DNA from: Croceibacterium atlanticum
GTDB taxonomy: Bacteria > Pseudomonadota > Alphaproteobacteria > Sphingomonadales > Sphingomonadaceae
DNA length: 64,000 nucleotides
Assembly (NCBI RefSeq): GCF_001008165.2
Contig: NZ_CP011452.2
Coordinates: 2,480,001 to 2,544,000 of the forward strand
Reading direction: 5' to 3'
In this document: in pieces, positions 19,404-28,679 of the stretch
Position numbering within the stretch: position 1 is the first letter of the stretch
Layout: each line of letters starts with the position of its first letter
Translations under genes and position numbers: made by a program
Notes under the pieces: generated by a model
What the model was told of the DNA's origin: nothing
Seen by the model: only the letters and a program-made list of their open reading frames with translations
Database searches by the model: none

Positions 19404-19568
19404 AAGAAGCATCTCTCTGAAGAAGCTGCTGGACCTCGCCGTTGATGAGTTGGGCGAAACCATGCAGGCGGAAGGGGATGCTGATGCGGCCAGAGATTAG
19501 AGGTGCCACTGCGGTGTGGGTAAAGGCCTGCCCCGCAATGGCCCTGCTTGTGGTCTAGGCGGGGCCGC

Positions 19569-20648
19569 ATGGCCGCTCTTGCGGATTTGCTGCGCGCGGA
19601 ATGGCGCGAACTGATATCGGTCCGGCCGAGTGACCGGCCGTGGCAATTGCCCTTCGCCGCGGCATTGGCGGCGGGCGTCCCGCTGATGACCGCTGCCGCG
19701 CTGGACCAGATGGCAGCTGGTGCCGTCATGGCCTTGGCCGCGCTGACATTCCTTTATCTGCCGCCCACCGATATGCGCCACCGCATGGCCACGATCATGG
19801 CCTGCGCCCTGGGAATGATTGCCTGTTACACGATTGGCCTGGTCGTTCACGCCGTGCCGGTGGCGCGGATCCCTGTTCTGGCGATTGCCGCGCTGATCAT
19901 CACATTTGCCTGTCGTAGTTTCCGCGTGCTTCCCCCCGGCGGCATGTTTTTTATCATGGCGGCGGCGATTGCCGCTTTCAGCCCCGGCGATCTGGCGGAG
20001 ATACCGGCGCGGGCGGGCATGATGGCAATCGGCTGCATCTTCGCCTGTTTCGTGGCGTTTCTTTACAGCCTGTATGTGCTGCGCCGAAAACCTGCCGATG
20101 CGCCGCCCCCTCCGCCTGACGGAGCGGCGATGGCGGTGATCCGCGTGGATTCAGTGATTATCGGCCTGTTTGTGGGCTTTTCGCTCGTAATTGCAGAGCT
20201 GTTGGCGCTGGATAAACCCTATTGGGTGCCGGTCAGCTGCCTGGCCATTATCCAGGGCATGTCACTGCGCGCAGCATGGAACCGCCAGATCCACCGTATC
20301 ATCGGCACGGCGCTGGGGCTGGGCGTGACATGGGCCTTGCTCAGCTTCGTACATGGTCCATGGGGCGTGGCGATCGGCATCATGGTGCTGCATTTCGTGA
20401 TCGAAATGGCGGTTGTGCGGCATTATGGTTTCGCCGTGATGTTCATCACCCCGCTCACCATCTTGCTGGCCGAAGCGCCGACTCTGGGAGACGCGGATGT
20501 GGGCGCATTGATGGAGGCGCGTTTCATCGATTCCGCACTTGGCGCCATTATCGGTTTTGTCGGGGCCGCCTGTCTGCATAATCCGCGAATCCGCGCCCGG
20601 TTCGCGCAGATTCCGGGATTGGGCGCGGGGCGGCCCGGCGGCGTGTGA
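19569..20648 (+). CDS. FUSC-family inner-membrane protein
   Basis: 359 residues arranged as two repeats of about five or six hydrophobic helices separated by a cytoplasmic linker containing a run of prolines (residues ~185-190). This is the plan of the fusaric-acid-resistance / aromatic carboxylic acid exporter family. The second half contains KPYWVPVSCLAIIQG and RIIGTALGLGVTWALL, typical of FUSC domains. Usual AaeB partners (periplasmic adaptor) are absent. ATG 19569 is chosen over a TTG at 19548. The stop overlaps the helicase start in GTGA, a four-base coupling. Substrate unknown. Confidence 0.8.
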   Translation: MAALADLLRAEWRELISVRPSDRPWQLPFAAALAAGVPLMTAAALDQMAAGAVMALAALTFLYLPPTDMRHRMATIMACALGMIACYTIGLVVHAVPVARIPVLAIAALIITFACRSFRVLPPGGMFFIMAAAIAAFSPGDLAEIPARAGMMAIGCIFACFVAFLYSLYVLRRKPADAPPPPPDGAAMAVIRVDSVIIGLFVGFSLVIAELLALDKPYWVPVSCLAIIQGMSLRAAWNRQIHRIIGTALGLGVTWALLSFVHGPWGVAIGIMVLHFVIEMAVVRHYGFAVMFITPLTILLAEAPTLGDADVGALMEARFIDSALGAIIGFVGAACLHNPRIRARFAQIPGLGAGRPGGV

Positions 20649-23104
20649 ACCCGGCAGCGGACATTGCCCTGCCGCCGGAGATAGAGGCGTGGTTCGCCGG
20701 GCGCGGCTGGCGAATTCGGCGGCATCAGCGTGAAATGCAGGCCGCGCACAGCGCCGGGAAGCATGCGCTTCTGGTGGCCGATACCGGCGCGGGCAAGACA
20801 CTGGCAGGCTTCCTGCCGACCTTGGTTGATTTCTGCCCTTCCGGCGGCGTGCAGCCGGGCGAGGGGCTGCACACGCTTTATATCTCGCCGCTCAAGGCGC
20901 TGGCGCATGACGTGCAGCGCAATCTGCTGGCGCCAGTACAGGAAATGGGCCTGCCCATCCGCATCGAAACGCGCAGCGGGGATACCCCGTCCGACCGGCG
21001 CAAGCGGCAGATCGGCAAACCACCCGACATATTGCTGACAACGCCGGAAAGCCTTTCCTTGCTGCTTTCCTATCCGGACAGTTTCCAGCTTTTTGCCGGT
21101 CTCCGGCGCGTTGTGATCGACGAGGTGCACGCCTTTGCGACCGGCAAGCGCGGCGATCTGCTGGCGCTCGCCCTGTCACGCTTGCAGGCAATCGCGCCCG
21201 ATATGCAGCGCGCGGCCCTTTCCGCCACGGTGGCCAGCCCGGAGGCATTTCGGGAATGGCTGGCGCCATGGGGCGATGTGGACAGCGTGACTGTGGTGGA
21301 GGGGGAGAAAGGCGCCCCGCCCGAAGTTGAAATCCTTCTGCCACGGGAAGAGCGTGTCCCATGGGGCGGCCATGCCGCCATCTGGGCGATACCGCAGCTT
21401 TACGAGGAGATACGCCGCAACCGGACGACGCTTGTCTTTACCAATACCCGGTTCCTGGCCGAGTATATCTTCCGCAATCTGTGGGATGCGAATGAGGATA
21501 ATCTGCCTATCGCGATCCATCACGGATCGTTGAGCGTGGAGGCCCGCCGCAAGGTGGAAGGCGCGATGGCGCGGGGGGAATTGCGGGCGCTTGTGGCTAC
21601 GGCCAGTCTCGATCTTGGGGTGGATTGGGGCGATGTGGACTGCGTGGTGCAAATGGGCGCGCCAAAAGGATCCAGCCGCCTGCTGCAACGCATCGGGCGC
21701 GCCAATCACCGGCTCGATCAGCCCAGCCGGGCAATTCTGGTCCCCGGCAATCGGTTTGAATTTCTGGAAGCTACTGCGGCCAAGGATGCCGTGGACGAGG
21801 GCCGGCGTGACGGGGAGGATTTTCGCCCCGGCGGGCTGGATGTGCTGGCGCAACATGTGATGGCCTGTGCCTGCGCGGCGCCTTTTGACGAGAATGCGCT
21901 GCTGGCGGAAATCCGCGCGAGCCTGCCCTATGCCTGGATTGATGAAACGATCTGGCAACGCGTGCTCAATTTCGTCGCCACGGGCGGTTATGCGTTGAAA
22001 GCCTATGACAAGTTCCGCCGGATCACGCGCGATACGGATGGCTTCTGGCGTCTGACTCATCCCGAACAGGCGCAGCGCCACCGCATGAATGCGGGGATCA
22101 TCGTCGATTCCGAAATGCTGGATGTACGTTTCCGCAACGGCCGTTCGCTTGGCAAGGTGGAGGAACGTTTCGCCGCCTCGCTAAAGCCGGGCGATACGTT
22201 CCAGTTTGCCGGGCTCGATCTGGAGGTCGAGCAATTGCGCGATATGGAACTGGTGGTGCGCGCATCGCGGCGGGGGGCGATGATCCCGTCCTATAGCGGG
22301 CTGCGGCTGCCCTTATCCACGCATCTGGCGGACCGGGTTCAGGCCATGTTGACGGATCGTGCAGGCTGGGCGCGGTTCCCGGACGATGTGCGCGAATGGC
22401 TGGAGGTGCAGGCCTGGCGTTCCCATCTGCCCGCGCCGGGGCGGCTGCTGGTGGAAAGCTTCCCCCATGGCGGGCGGGAATATACGGCTTTCTACACTTT
22501 CACCGGCTGGAACGCGAACCAGTCCCTGGGGATGCTGATTACCAAGCGGATGGAAGATCGCGGCCTGATGCCGGGGGGCTTTGTCGCCAATGATTATTCG
22601 CTGGCGGTCTGGGGGCTGAAAAAGGTTGAGGATCCGGCGCCGCTGCTGTCGCCGGAAATCCTCAACCATGAATTCGTCGACTGGGTGCAGGATTCCTATC
22701 TGCTGCGCCGCGCCTTTCGCGAAGTGGCGGTGATCTCCGGACTGGTGGAGCGGCAGCATCCGGGCAAGCGCAAGACCGGGCGGCAGGTCACGTTTTCAAC
22801 CGATCTCATCTATGATGTGCTGCGCAAATATGAGCCGGACCATGTGCTGATAGAAGCGGCCTGGGCGGATGCACGCGCGAAGATGACCGATATCGGCCGC
22901 CTGGGTGATCTGCTGGATCGGGCGGTTGGCCATATCGATCATGTGCAGCTGGATCGGGTCAGCCCCCTTGCCGTGCCGGTCATGGTGATGCTGGGGCGGG
23001 AAAGCCTGCCGCAAGGATCCGTGGATGATGAATTGCTGCTCGAAGCCGAAACGCTGGCCGGCGCGGCGATGCAGCTCGATCCGCTGGAAGATGAGGAAGA
23101 GTAG
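20645..23104 (+). CDS. Ligase-associated DNA damage response DEXH-box helicase
   Basis: Lhr-like superfamily-2 helicase of 819 residues, of the type usually encoded with an ATP-dependent DNA ligase and the PdeM phosphoesterase. Motifs: Walker A ADTGAGKTLAGF (about residue 45), DEVHAFATGKRG (motif II), SATV, LVFTNTRFLAEYIF, SLDLGVDWGDVDCVVQ and QRIGRANHRLDQPSRA (motif VI). The C-terminal ~350 residues carry the Lhr winged-helix/core domain. GTG start 20645 overlaps the FUSC stop. Neither a ligase nor PdeM lies immediately up- or downstream, which is unusual for the family. A strong bidirectional terminator follows. Confidence 0.9.
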   Translation: MNPAADIALPPEIEAWFAGRGWRIRRHQREMQAAHSAGKHALLVADTGAGKTLAGFLPTLVDFCPSGGVQPGEGLHTLYISPLKALAHDVQRNLLAPVQEMGLPIRIETRSGDTPSDRRKRQIGKPPDILLTTPESLSLLLSYPDSFQLFAGLRRVVIDEVHAFATGKRGDLLALALSRLQAIAPDMQRAALSATVASPEAFREWLAPWGDVDSVTVVEGEKGAPPEVEILLPREERVPWGGHAAIWAIPQLYEEIRRNRTTLVFTNTRFLAEYIFRNLWDANEDNLPIAIHHGSLSVEARRKVEGAMARGELRALVATASLDLGVDWGDVDCVVQMGAPKGSSRLLQRIGRANHRLDQPSRAILVPGNRFEFLEATAAKDAVDEGRRDGEDFRPGGLDVLAQHVMACACAAPFDENALLAEIRASLPYAWIDETIWQRVLNFVATGGYALKAYDKFRRITRDTDGFWRLTHPEQAQRHRMNAGIIVDSEMLDVRFRNGRSLGKVEERFAASLKPGDTFQFAGLDLEVEQLRDMELVVRASRRGAMIPSYSGLRLPLSTHLADRVQAMLTDRAGWARFPDDVREWLEVQAWRSHLPAPGRLLVESFPHGGREYTAFYTFTGWNANQSLGMLITKRMEDRGLMPGGFVANDYSLAVWGLKKVEDPAPLLSPEILNHEFVDWVQDSYLLRRAFREVAVISGLVERQHPGKRKTGRQVTFSTDLIYDVLRKYEPDHVLIEAAWADARAKMTDIGRLGDLLDRAVGHIDHVQLDRVSPLAVPVMVMLGRESLPQGSVDDELLLEAETLAGAAMQLDPLEDEEE

Positions 23105-23288
23105 GGAGTCGGATCAGGCCCAGCTCTCCTGCGCACGCTCAGACGGTGGATCATGGCGGGGCGGGTGTTGCCGGACAAAGGGCATGGGACCGCCCTGCTC
23201 ACCCTTCAGCTGAAAGGAACGCCAGCGAGGCGCGTTCCGTGTTCCCATTGCGAAAAGGGCGATGTTCTGCCTGCGCCGCGGGCAAAGA

Positions 23289-23316
23289 AAAAGGGGCGGG
23301 AAGACCCGCCCCTTTT
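23289..23316. terminator. Bidirectional terminator between helicase and exbD
   Basis: Stem AAAAGGGGCGGG / CCCGCCCCTTTT with loop AAGA. A and T runs on both flanks let it serve the convergent helicase (plus) and exbD (minus) transcripts. The 234-base gap around it otherwise holds no convincing gene. Confidence 0.88.
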
Positions 23317-23338
23317 CATGTTTGTTTCCGTGACCGGC

Positions 23339-23770
23339 TTACTTGCCGAAGACCCGGTATTTCTCGTTTCCGACGAAGCCGAATTTCGTCACGCCGGAGG
23401 CCTTGATGATGTTGAGCACCTTGGCCGAGAGGTCGTAGCTAGCATTCGCTTCCGGCTCGAACTGCAGTTCCGGTTCGACCGCGAAGGTCAGCGAGGTCTG
23501 CAGATTGGCCACCAGCGTACCCTGGTCGATCGTCTCGCCGTTCCACAAGATCTCGCCATTGGGGGTGAGCACGATCTTGTTCTTGACCGGATCCACCATG
23601 TTTTCAGGCGGATTGGGGTTCGGGACCGGCAGGTCAATATCGACCGAGTGCGTCGCCACGGGGATGGTGATGATGAACATGATGAGGAGAACGAGCATGA
23701 CGTCGATGAGCGGCGTCGTGTTCATCTCCATCATCGGCTCGCCATCGTCCTTGCCGCCTGACATTGCCAT
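23339..23770 (-). CDS. exbD: Biopolymer transport protein ExbD (second copy)
   Basis: 143-residue ExbD/TolR protein: a short cytoplasmic start with EMNTTPLIDVMLVLLIMFIIT, containing the proton-path aspartate in the single transmembrane helix, then a periplasmic domain. It works with ExbB to harness the proton gradient for TonB-dependent outer-membrane uptake. Last of four genes, 35 bases after the first exbD. Paired, non-identical ExbD paralogues are common in sphingomonads and xanthomonads. Its stop faces the helicase across the terminator. Confidence 0.92.
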   Translation of the reverse strand: MAMSGGKDDGEPMMEMNTTPLIDVMLVLLIMFIITIPVATHSVDIDLPVPNPNPPENMVDPVKNKIVLTPNGEILWNGETIDQGTLVANLQTSLTFAVEPELQFEPEANASYDLSAKVLNIIKASGVTKFGFVGNEKYRVFGK

Positions 23771-23805
23771 GGGGAATTACTCCTGAAAGTCTCGCCAGTG
23801 CCCGA

Positions 23806-24345
23806 TCAAGCGTTCGGATCGACCGGGTTGGAAATGAAGCCGACGGTCGGATAGCCAGCCGCCTGCACATTGAAGATCACACCTGCCACGCAACGCCACG
23901 GGGCGTTCACGTCACCGCGGATATGAACCTGCGGAATGAGATCCGGATCCGCCATGATCGCTTCCGGACCACCTGCGCGCTGCACGATACCGTCCAGCCG
24001 TTCGAAAGCCCGGTCATAGAGCTCGCCCGAATCGACCAGGGTCGTGTTGTTGAAGTAGATCCGGCATTCGCCGTCCCGGGTCGCGCCGGAAAAGTCGGAC
24101 TGCTGCGTGCCAGCGGTGCGGCCTTGCAAGTCGGTGGTCGACACCGTGATCAGCAGGTTCTCCACCTTGTCCTTCGATTCGACGGATTCGAAGATCGGGA
24201 TTTCCAGCTTTTCGATCGTCTGGATGGCGACGGGGACTGCGATAAGGAAGATGATCAGCAGCACCAGCATCACGTCCACGAGGGGCGTGGTGTTGATGTC
24301 TGACATCGGCTTTTCGGCGCCGCCTCCGCCTGCAGAAATTGCCAT
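23806..24345 (-). CDS. exbD: Biopolymer transport protein ExbD (first copy, extended)
   Basis: 179-residue ExbD/TolR paralogue with the same SDINTTPLVDVMLVLLIIFLI core (cytoplasmic tail plus helix with the functional aspartate) but a periplasmic domain about 35 residues longer than its neighbour, with two Cys (GECRIYF and WRCVAG) that could form a disulfide. Third gene of tonB-exbB-exbD-exbD. The extended domain suggests a distinct role in the complex, such as contact with a different TonB surface. That is inference. Confidence 0.92.
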   Translation of the reverse strand: MAISAGGGGAEKPMSDINTTPLVDVMLVLLIIFLIAVPVAIQTIEKLEIPIFESVESKDKVENLLITVSTTDLQGRTAGTQQSDFSGATRDGECRIYFNNTTLVDSGELYDRAFERLDGIVQRAGGPEAIMADPDLIPQVHIRGDVNAPWRCVAGVIFNVQAAGYPTVGFISNPVDPNA

Positions 24346-24427
24346 GTGTCTTTTCCTATCTCAGAGCTTGGTCGGAGGGGCGGGTGGCCCGCATGCCAGG
24401 TCCCGCCCCTCGTCCTTGCGAACTGCC

Positions 24428-25213
24428 TCAGGCCTTGGTGGCAGTGGCCGGCTTGGCCGCAGCCGGTGCCGGCTTCGGAGCAGGCTTGGCCGGAGCAGCA
24501 GTAACCGCAGGCTTCACCGAACCGCGCGAGGCGATGTTGGCCAGGATGTCGGTCGAGAAACCGCTCAGCAGTTCCGCGATCTTCTTGTTGCGGCCCTGAA
24601 GCCAGTTGTAAGCCAGAACGGCGGGAACGGCCACGAGCAGACCGATGGCGGTCATGATCAGGGCTTCACCAACCGGACCTGCGACCTTGTCGATCGAGGC
24701 CGAACCGGCGAGGCCGATATTGATGAGAGCGCGGTAGATACCGATAACCGTACCGAGCAGACCGACGAACGGTGCGGTCGCGCCCACGGTTGCCAGGAAC
24801 GGCAGGCCGCCAGCCAGCTTGGAGTTGATGGAAGCTTCCGAACGCGCGAGCGAACCGTGCAGCCAGTCATGGGCTTCCAGGCTGTCAGTCATCTTCGTGT
24901 GCTGTTCTTCAGCGGCCAGAGCGTCATCGACCAGCTGGCGCCATGCACTGTTCTTTTCCAGCTTGGCGGAGCCTTCCTTCAGGGAAGACGCGCGCCAGAA
25001 AGCGCCCGAACGGATCGACTTGAACTGGCTGAAGATCTTGTTCTGTTCGAACAGCTTGGTGATCAGGATATAGAACGAACCGACAGACATGATCACGAGG
25101 ACGCCGAAAATCGTCCAGGCGATCATACCGCCCTGTTCCATGGCTTCCAAGAAGCCGAATTTGTTCTGCGGAGTGGCTTCGCCGGCGGCGGCAGCCAGGA
25201 TGTCAATAAGCAT
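24428..25213 (-). CDS. exbB: MotA/TolQ/ExbB proton channel protein
   Basis: 261-residue channel subunit of the TonB energising complex. It has a hydrophobic N-terminal helix (IAWTIFGVLVIMSVGSF), a cytoplasmic loop of ~100 residues, and two further helices (ATVGATAPFVGLLGTVIGIY and ALIMTAIGLLVAVPAVLAYN), the arrangement of ExbB/TolQ. An Ala/Pro/Lys-rich tail ends the protein. It lies 41 bases behind tonB. TolQ is the alternative, but the operon context decides for ExbB. Confidence 0.93.
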   Translation of the reverse strand: MLIDILAAAAGEATPQNKFGFLEAMEQGGMIAWTIFGVLVIMSVGSFYILITKLFEQNKIFSQFKSIRSGAFWRASSLKEGSAKLEKNSAWRQLVDDALAAEEQHTKMTDSLEAHDWLHGSLARSEASINSKLAGGLPFLATVGATAPFVGLLGTVIGIYRALINIGLAGSASIDKVAGPVGEALIMTAIGLLVAVPAVLAYNWLQGRNKKIAELLSGFSTDILANIASRGSVKPAVTAAPAKPAPKPAPAAAKPATATKA

Positions 25214-25254
25214 GCGGGTTATCCTCTTCTAGGAAAAGCCTGTATTATCAAAAG

Positions 25255-25923
25255 TTATCGGCTGAGCTGATACACGATTGTCGTCGCGAAGCTGCCCGTG
25301 GTGGGGTTGCCTGCATCGTCGAGAGCCGGGTTGAAACGGGCATAGCGTTCCATGCCCTCGCACGCAGCGTCGTCCAGGATGCTGGAACCGCTCGAAGAAG
25401 AGACGGAGCAGCTCGAGACACGACCGCGTTCGTCAATCGTGACGCGGACGCCAACCCTGCCTTCAGTTTCGCTGCGGATCGCACGGGAGGGGTAATTCTC
25501 CTGGATGCGTGCGGCCCAGCGGCCCTGATTGTCCGGCGTCGCACCGCGTGCCTTGGAAGGCGGCGGCGGAGGAGGCGGCGGCGCAGGCGGCGCGGCCGGC
25601 GGCACGATACGTGCTGGCGGCGCGGGCGGCGGAATGCGCGTTTGCGTCACAATGGGGGGTGGCGCCGGGTTTACGGCGATAGGCGGAGGCGGCGCAACCG
25701 GCGGCGGCGGAGCCGTTTCGGGCTCAGGCGGCGGGGGCGGCGGTTCTTCCTCCGGGGGCGGCGGTTCCTCGATATCCACCGTGGTCACACGTTCCACCGC
25801 CTTTTTATAGGCCTCATAGGCCAAGCCGGTGACGAGCGCGTAACCAATAGCAAGGTGGATCAGGCCGACGATGACAATCGCTACAACGCGACTGCCGCTC
25901 ATTTGTTGGTCAGCGTAAGCCAT
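25255..25923 (-). CDS. tonB: TonB energy transducer
   Basis: 222-residue protein with one N-terminal transmembrane helix (VVAIVIVGLIHLAIGYALV, with the TonB-typical His), a long Pro/Glu-rich periplasmic spanner (residues ~55-145), and a C-terminal TonB domain (about 150-222) containing NYPSRAIRSETEGRVGVRVTI and a final YQLSR strand. It transmits ExbB/ExbD motion to outer-membrane receptors. First gene of the four-gene minus-strand operon. No receptor gene lies within the window, so it is probably the general TonB. No clear Fur box was found upstream. Confidence 0.94.
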   Translation of the reverse strand: MAYADQQMSGSRVVAIVIVGLIHLAIGYALVTGLAYEAYKKAVERVTTVDIEEPPPPEEEPPPPPPEPETAPPPPVAPPPPIAVNPAPPPIVTQTRIPPPAPPARIVPPAAPPAPPPPPPPPSKARGATPDNQGRWAARIQENYPSRAIRSETEGRVGVRVTIDERGRVSSCSVSSSSGSSILDDAACEGMERYARFNPALDDAGNPTTGSFATTIVYQLSR

Positions 25924-26254
25924 CCAGTCCCTTTACTCCGTTACCAATCCGCCGGACGGATGCCCGGCACGAACGACCACTGTCAGAATTCGCATCTGGC
26001 AGCAGCCGCGAAGTTTTGTCCACCCTATAGGCAATGCGGCGACGTTTTGAGACGGGCTGCGAAACCTGAGGGCTGAGTTGCGGGAACCGAGTTGTTGTTT
26101 GGCTTTTGGGTCCCAATTGGCGAAGGTCTTAACGGCGATGAAAGGGTTGGGCAAACGCTTTGTCGGTTAACCCGCAATTCACATCTTTCGCGTTCCAACA
26201 GGGCCCGCAGCCGGCTTGTGACCGGCCGTGCGGCCCGTATCTAAGGAAGAATCC
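25924..26254. other. Divergent intergenic region, tonB / exported protein
   Basis: A 331-base gap between two divergent genes that must contain both promoters. Only the Shine-Dalgarno AAGGAAGA before ATG 26255 is clear. No convincing -35/-10 pair, Fur box, RNA gene or repeat was recognised. Confidence 0.5.
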
Positions 26255-27112
26255 ATGCTGCCAAGTGCCCGCAATATGCGCCTGCTGAAGGCCTGTTTCA
26301 CGGCTGCAATACTCATTCCTGGGGCTGCCGTTTTTGCGCAGGATTCAAGCGTTTCGGAAACGACCCCGACAATGGTTGCCAGCTATGCCGATCTGGTCGG
26401 CCTGGCGGAGCGGGCGCCCATGGTGGCGCTGGTGGAAGTGGTGGACCAGGCGCAGGTCGAGAACGCCCGCGCGCCGGGTTTGGAGCCAGGCCACGCCCGG
26501 CTTTATTTGGAGGCAAAAACAACGGCTTTGCTGGCCGGACGGACCCCGATCGGCGAATCGGTGGCCTATCTTGTCGATGTGCCCCTCGATTCAAAAGAAA
26601 AGGCGCCAAAGCTCAAAAAGCAGCGCTTCATTCTGTTCGCCGCGCCGGTCAGCGGACGGCCCGGGGCGCTGCAACTGGTGGGCCCGCAGCTTCCGGCGAG
26701 TCCCGATCTGGAGGCGCGGCTGCGCGGCGTGATCGCGCAACTGGCCCAGCCGGATCGCCCGCCAATGGTGGAAGGGGTGCGCGATGTCATATCCGTGCCG
26801 GGCAACCTTGCCGGTGAATCGGAAACCCAGATGTTTGTGGATACGTCCAGCGGCGCGCCGGTTTCGCTCAGCGTGATCCGCCGTCCGGGCCAGCCGCCGC
26901 AATGGGGCGTGTCGTGGAGCGAGATCGTGGACCAGGCTGCCAGCGCGCCGGAGCCGGAAACGATTGAGTGGTATCGTCTGGCCTGTTCGCTGCCGCGTGA
27001 ACTGCCCGAAGGTGCCTTCCTGCAGAATGATCGCGAATCGATTGCCCGCGCGCGGGAGGATTATGCCTTCATTCTCGACCAGCTCGGGCCTTGTATCCGG
27101 ATCGTGGAATGA
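26255..27112 (+). CDS. Conserved exported protein of unknown function
   Basis: 285 residues with a signal peptide ending in AVFAQD, then a globular domain with no motif I recognise. Visible segments are SYADLVGLAERAPMVALVEV near the N-terminus, a beta-rich middle (RFILFAAPVSG, LQLVGPQLP) and a C-terminal LACSLPRELPEGAF with two cysteines (about residues 246 and 279) that may pair. ATG 26255 is preceded by AAGGAAGA; an upstream GTG at 26228 would disrupt the signal peptide. It is followed after 78 bases by hom, so possibly co-transcribed. No function is proposed. Confidence 0.8.
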   Translation: MLPSARNMRLLKACFTAAILIPGAAVFAQDSSVSETTPTMVASYADLVGLAERAPMVALVEVVDQAQVENARAPGLEPGHARLYLEAKTTALLAGRTPIGESVAYLVDVPLDSKEKAPKLKKQRFILFAAPVSGRPGALQLVGPQLPASPDLEARLRGVIAQLAQPDRPPMVEGVRDVISVPGNLAGESETQMFVDTSSGAPVSLSVIRRPGQPPQWGVSWSEIVDQAASAPEPETIEWYRLACSLPRELPEGAFLQNDRESIARAREDYAFILDQLGPCIRIVE

Positions 27113-27190
27113 TCCTCTTTCGTGCCACTGCCCCCTAGCCAATGGCGCGTCAGGGCCTTAACGCCGCGCGCTCAGCAGATGAGGGAACAG

Positions 27191-28498
27191 ATGGCCGAAC
27201 CGCTTCGCATTGCCCTGGCCGGGCTTGGAACCGTGGGGGCCGGGGTTATCCGGCTGATCGAGAGCAATGGTGCGCTGATTGCCCAGCGCGCCGGCCGCCC
27301 GATTGAAATCGTGGCGGTCTGCGCGCGCGATCGCAGCAAGGATCGCGGGGTCGACCTTTCACGCTTCGAGTGGGAAGACGACATGACCGCGCTGGCCGGG
27401 CGCGATGACGTAGATGTGGTGGTGGAACTGGTCGGCGGGTCCGACGGTCCGGCCCTTGCCCTTGCGCGCAACGCGCTGAAGGGCGGCAAGGGCCTCGTCA
27501 CCGCGAACAAGGCCATGATCGCGCATCACGGCATGGAACTCGCGGAACTGGCCGAAGGTGCGCAGGTGCCGCTCAAATACGAAGCCGCAGTTGCAGGCGG
27601 GATCCCGGTGGTGAAGGGGATGCGCGAAGGTGCGGCCGCCAACCGGATCGAGCGAATCTACGGCATTCTCAACGGCACCTGTAATTACATCCTCTCCCAG
27701 ATGGAGGATTCGGGCCGCGATTTTGGCGAAGTGCTGAAGGAAGCGCAGGAGCTTGGCTATGCCGAAGCCGACCCGACTTTCGACATTGAAGGCATCGATG
27801 CCGCGCACAAGCTGGCCATTCTCGCCTCGATCGCATTCGGGGCGCGGATCGATTTCAACGCGGTCGAAGTGGCGGGCATCAGCCGTGTTCTTGCCGCCGA
27901 TATCGCCCAGGCAGAAGCGCTGGGCTATGTCATCCGCCTGATCGGCCTGGCCGATTGCGAAACGCTGGAGGACGGGACCCGTCGCCTGTTCCAGCGCGTC
28001 CAGCCCTATCTCGTTTCGCGCGATCACCCGCTGGCCACTGTGGACGGGCCGACCAATGCCGTGGTTTGCGAAGGCAATTATTCGGGCAGGCTGCTGTTCG
28101 AAGGCGCCGGGGCAGGGGATGGCCCCACCGCCAGCGCCGTGGTGGCGGACCTGATCGATATCGCGCGCGGCGACCGGAGCGCGCCTTTCTCCATTCCTGT
28201 CGGATTGTTGCAGTCGCTTGAGCCGGCCGAAACTGGCCATCGCCGTAACCGCACCTATCTGCGCTTCACCGTGGCGGACCGGCCCGGCGTGCTGGCGGAA
28301 ATCACGGCGGCCATGCGCGATGCCAAGGTTTCCATCGAAAGCCTGATCCAGCAGGGCCGCCCCGAAGAAGGGGGAGAGGTCTTTGTCGTCATGGTCACTC
28401 ATGGAGGACCGGAAAGCGGCGTGACCAAGGCGCTCGAACTTCTGGAGGGATCGCCCAGCCTGACGGACGCGCCGCTGGTCATGCGCCTGCTCGGCTGA
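27191..28498 (+). CDS. hom: Homoserine dehydrogenase
   Basis: NAD(P)H-dependent reduction of aspartate semialdehyde to homoserine, branch point to threonine and methionine. 435 residues. Rossmann start IALAGLGTVGAGVIRL, then VVVELVGG, LVTANKAMIAHHG, the dimer/substrate domain with GILNGTCNYILSQM and AEADPTFDIEGIDAAHKLAI, and a C-terminal ACT domain (about residues 350-430) for feedback regulation by threonine. ATG 27191 (AGGGAA just upstream) is preferred over earlier starts. Normal length; no oddities. Confidence 0.96.
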   Translation: MAEPLRIALAGLGTVGAGVIRLIESNGALIAQRAGRPIEIVAVCARDRSKDRGVDLSRFEWEDDMTALAGRDDVDVVVELVGGSDGPALALARNALKGGKGLVTANKAMIAHHGMELAELAEGAQVPLKYEAAVAGGIPVVKGMREGAAANRIERIYGILNGTCNYILSQMEDSGRDFGEVLKEAQELGYAEADPTFDIEGIDAAHKLAILASIAFGARIDFNAVEVAGISRVLAADIAQAEALGYVIRLIGLADCETLEDGTRRLFQRVQPYLVSRDHPLATVDGPTNAVVCEGNYSGRLLFEGAGAGDGPTASAVVADLIDIARGDRSAPFSIPVGLLQSLEPAETGHRRNRTYLRFTVADRPGVLAEITAAMRDAKVSIESLIQQGRPEEGGEVFVVMVTHGGPESGVTKALELLEGSPSLTDAPLVMRLLG

Positions 28499-28679
28499 TC
28501 CGATTATCGCGGGGTGGGCATGGGCTGCAGCTCCAACGGCTTACCCCGCAATAACGTGTCGTCCCTGATTTGCGTCCGGTTACGGGACCGGTGCGGGGCT
28601 GCGCTTGCGTAATGGGCCTTGCTCGGCAATGTCACATTTCCGGCTTATCCTGCCGCACGATCACTCCACGGGAGCTTCC

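Noticed and set aside
23153-23761. Plus-strand frame after the helicase as a candidate PdeM phosphoesterase
   Set aside because: No metallophosphoesterase motifs; it runs through the terminator and antisense to exbD.
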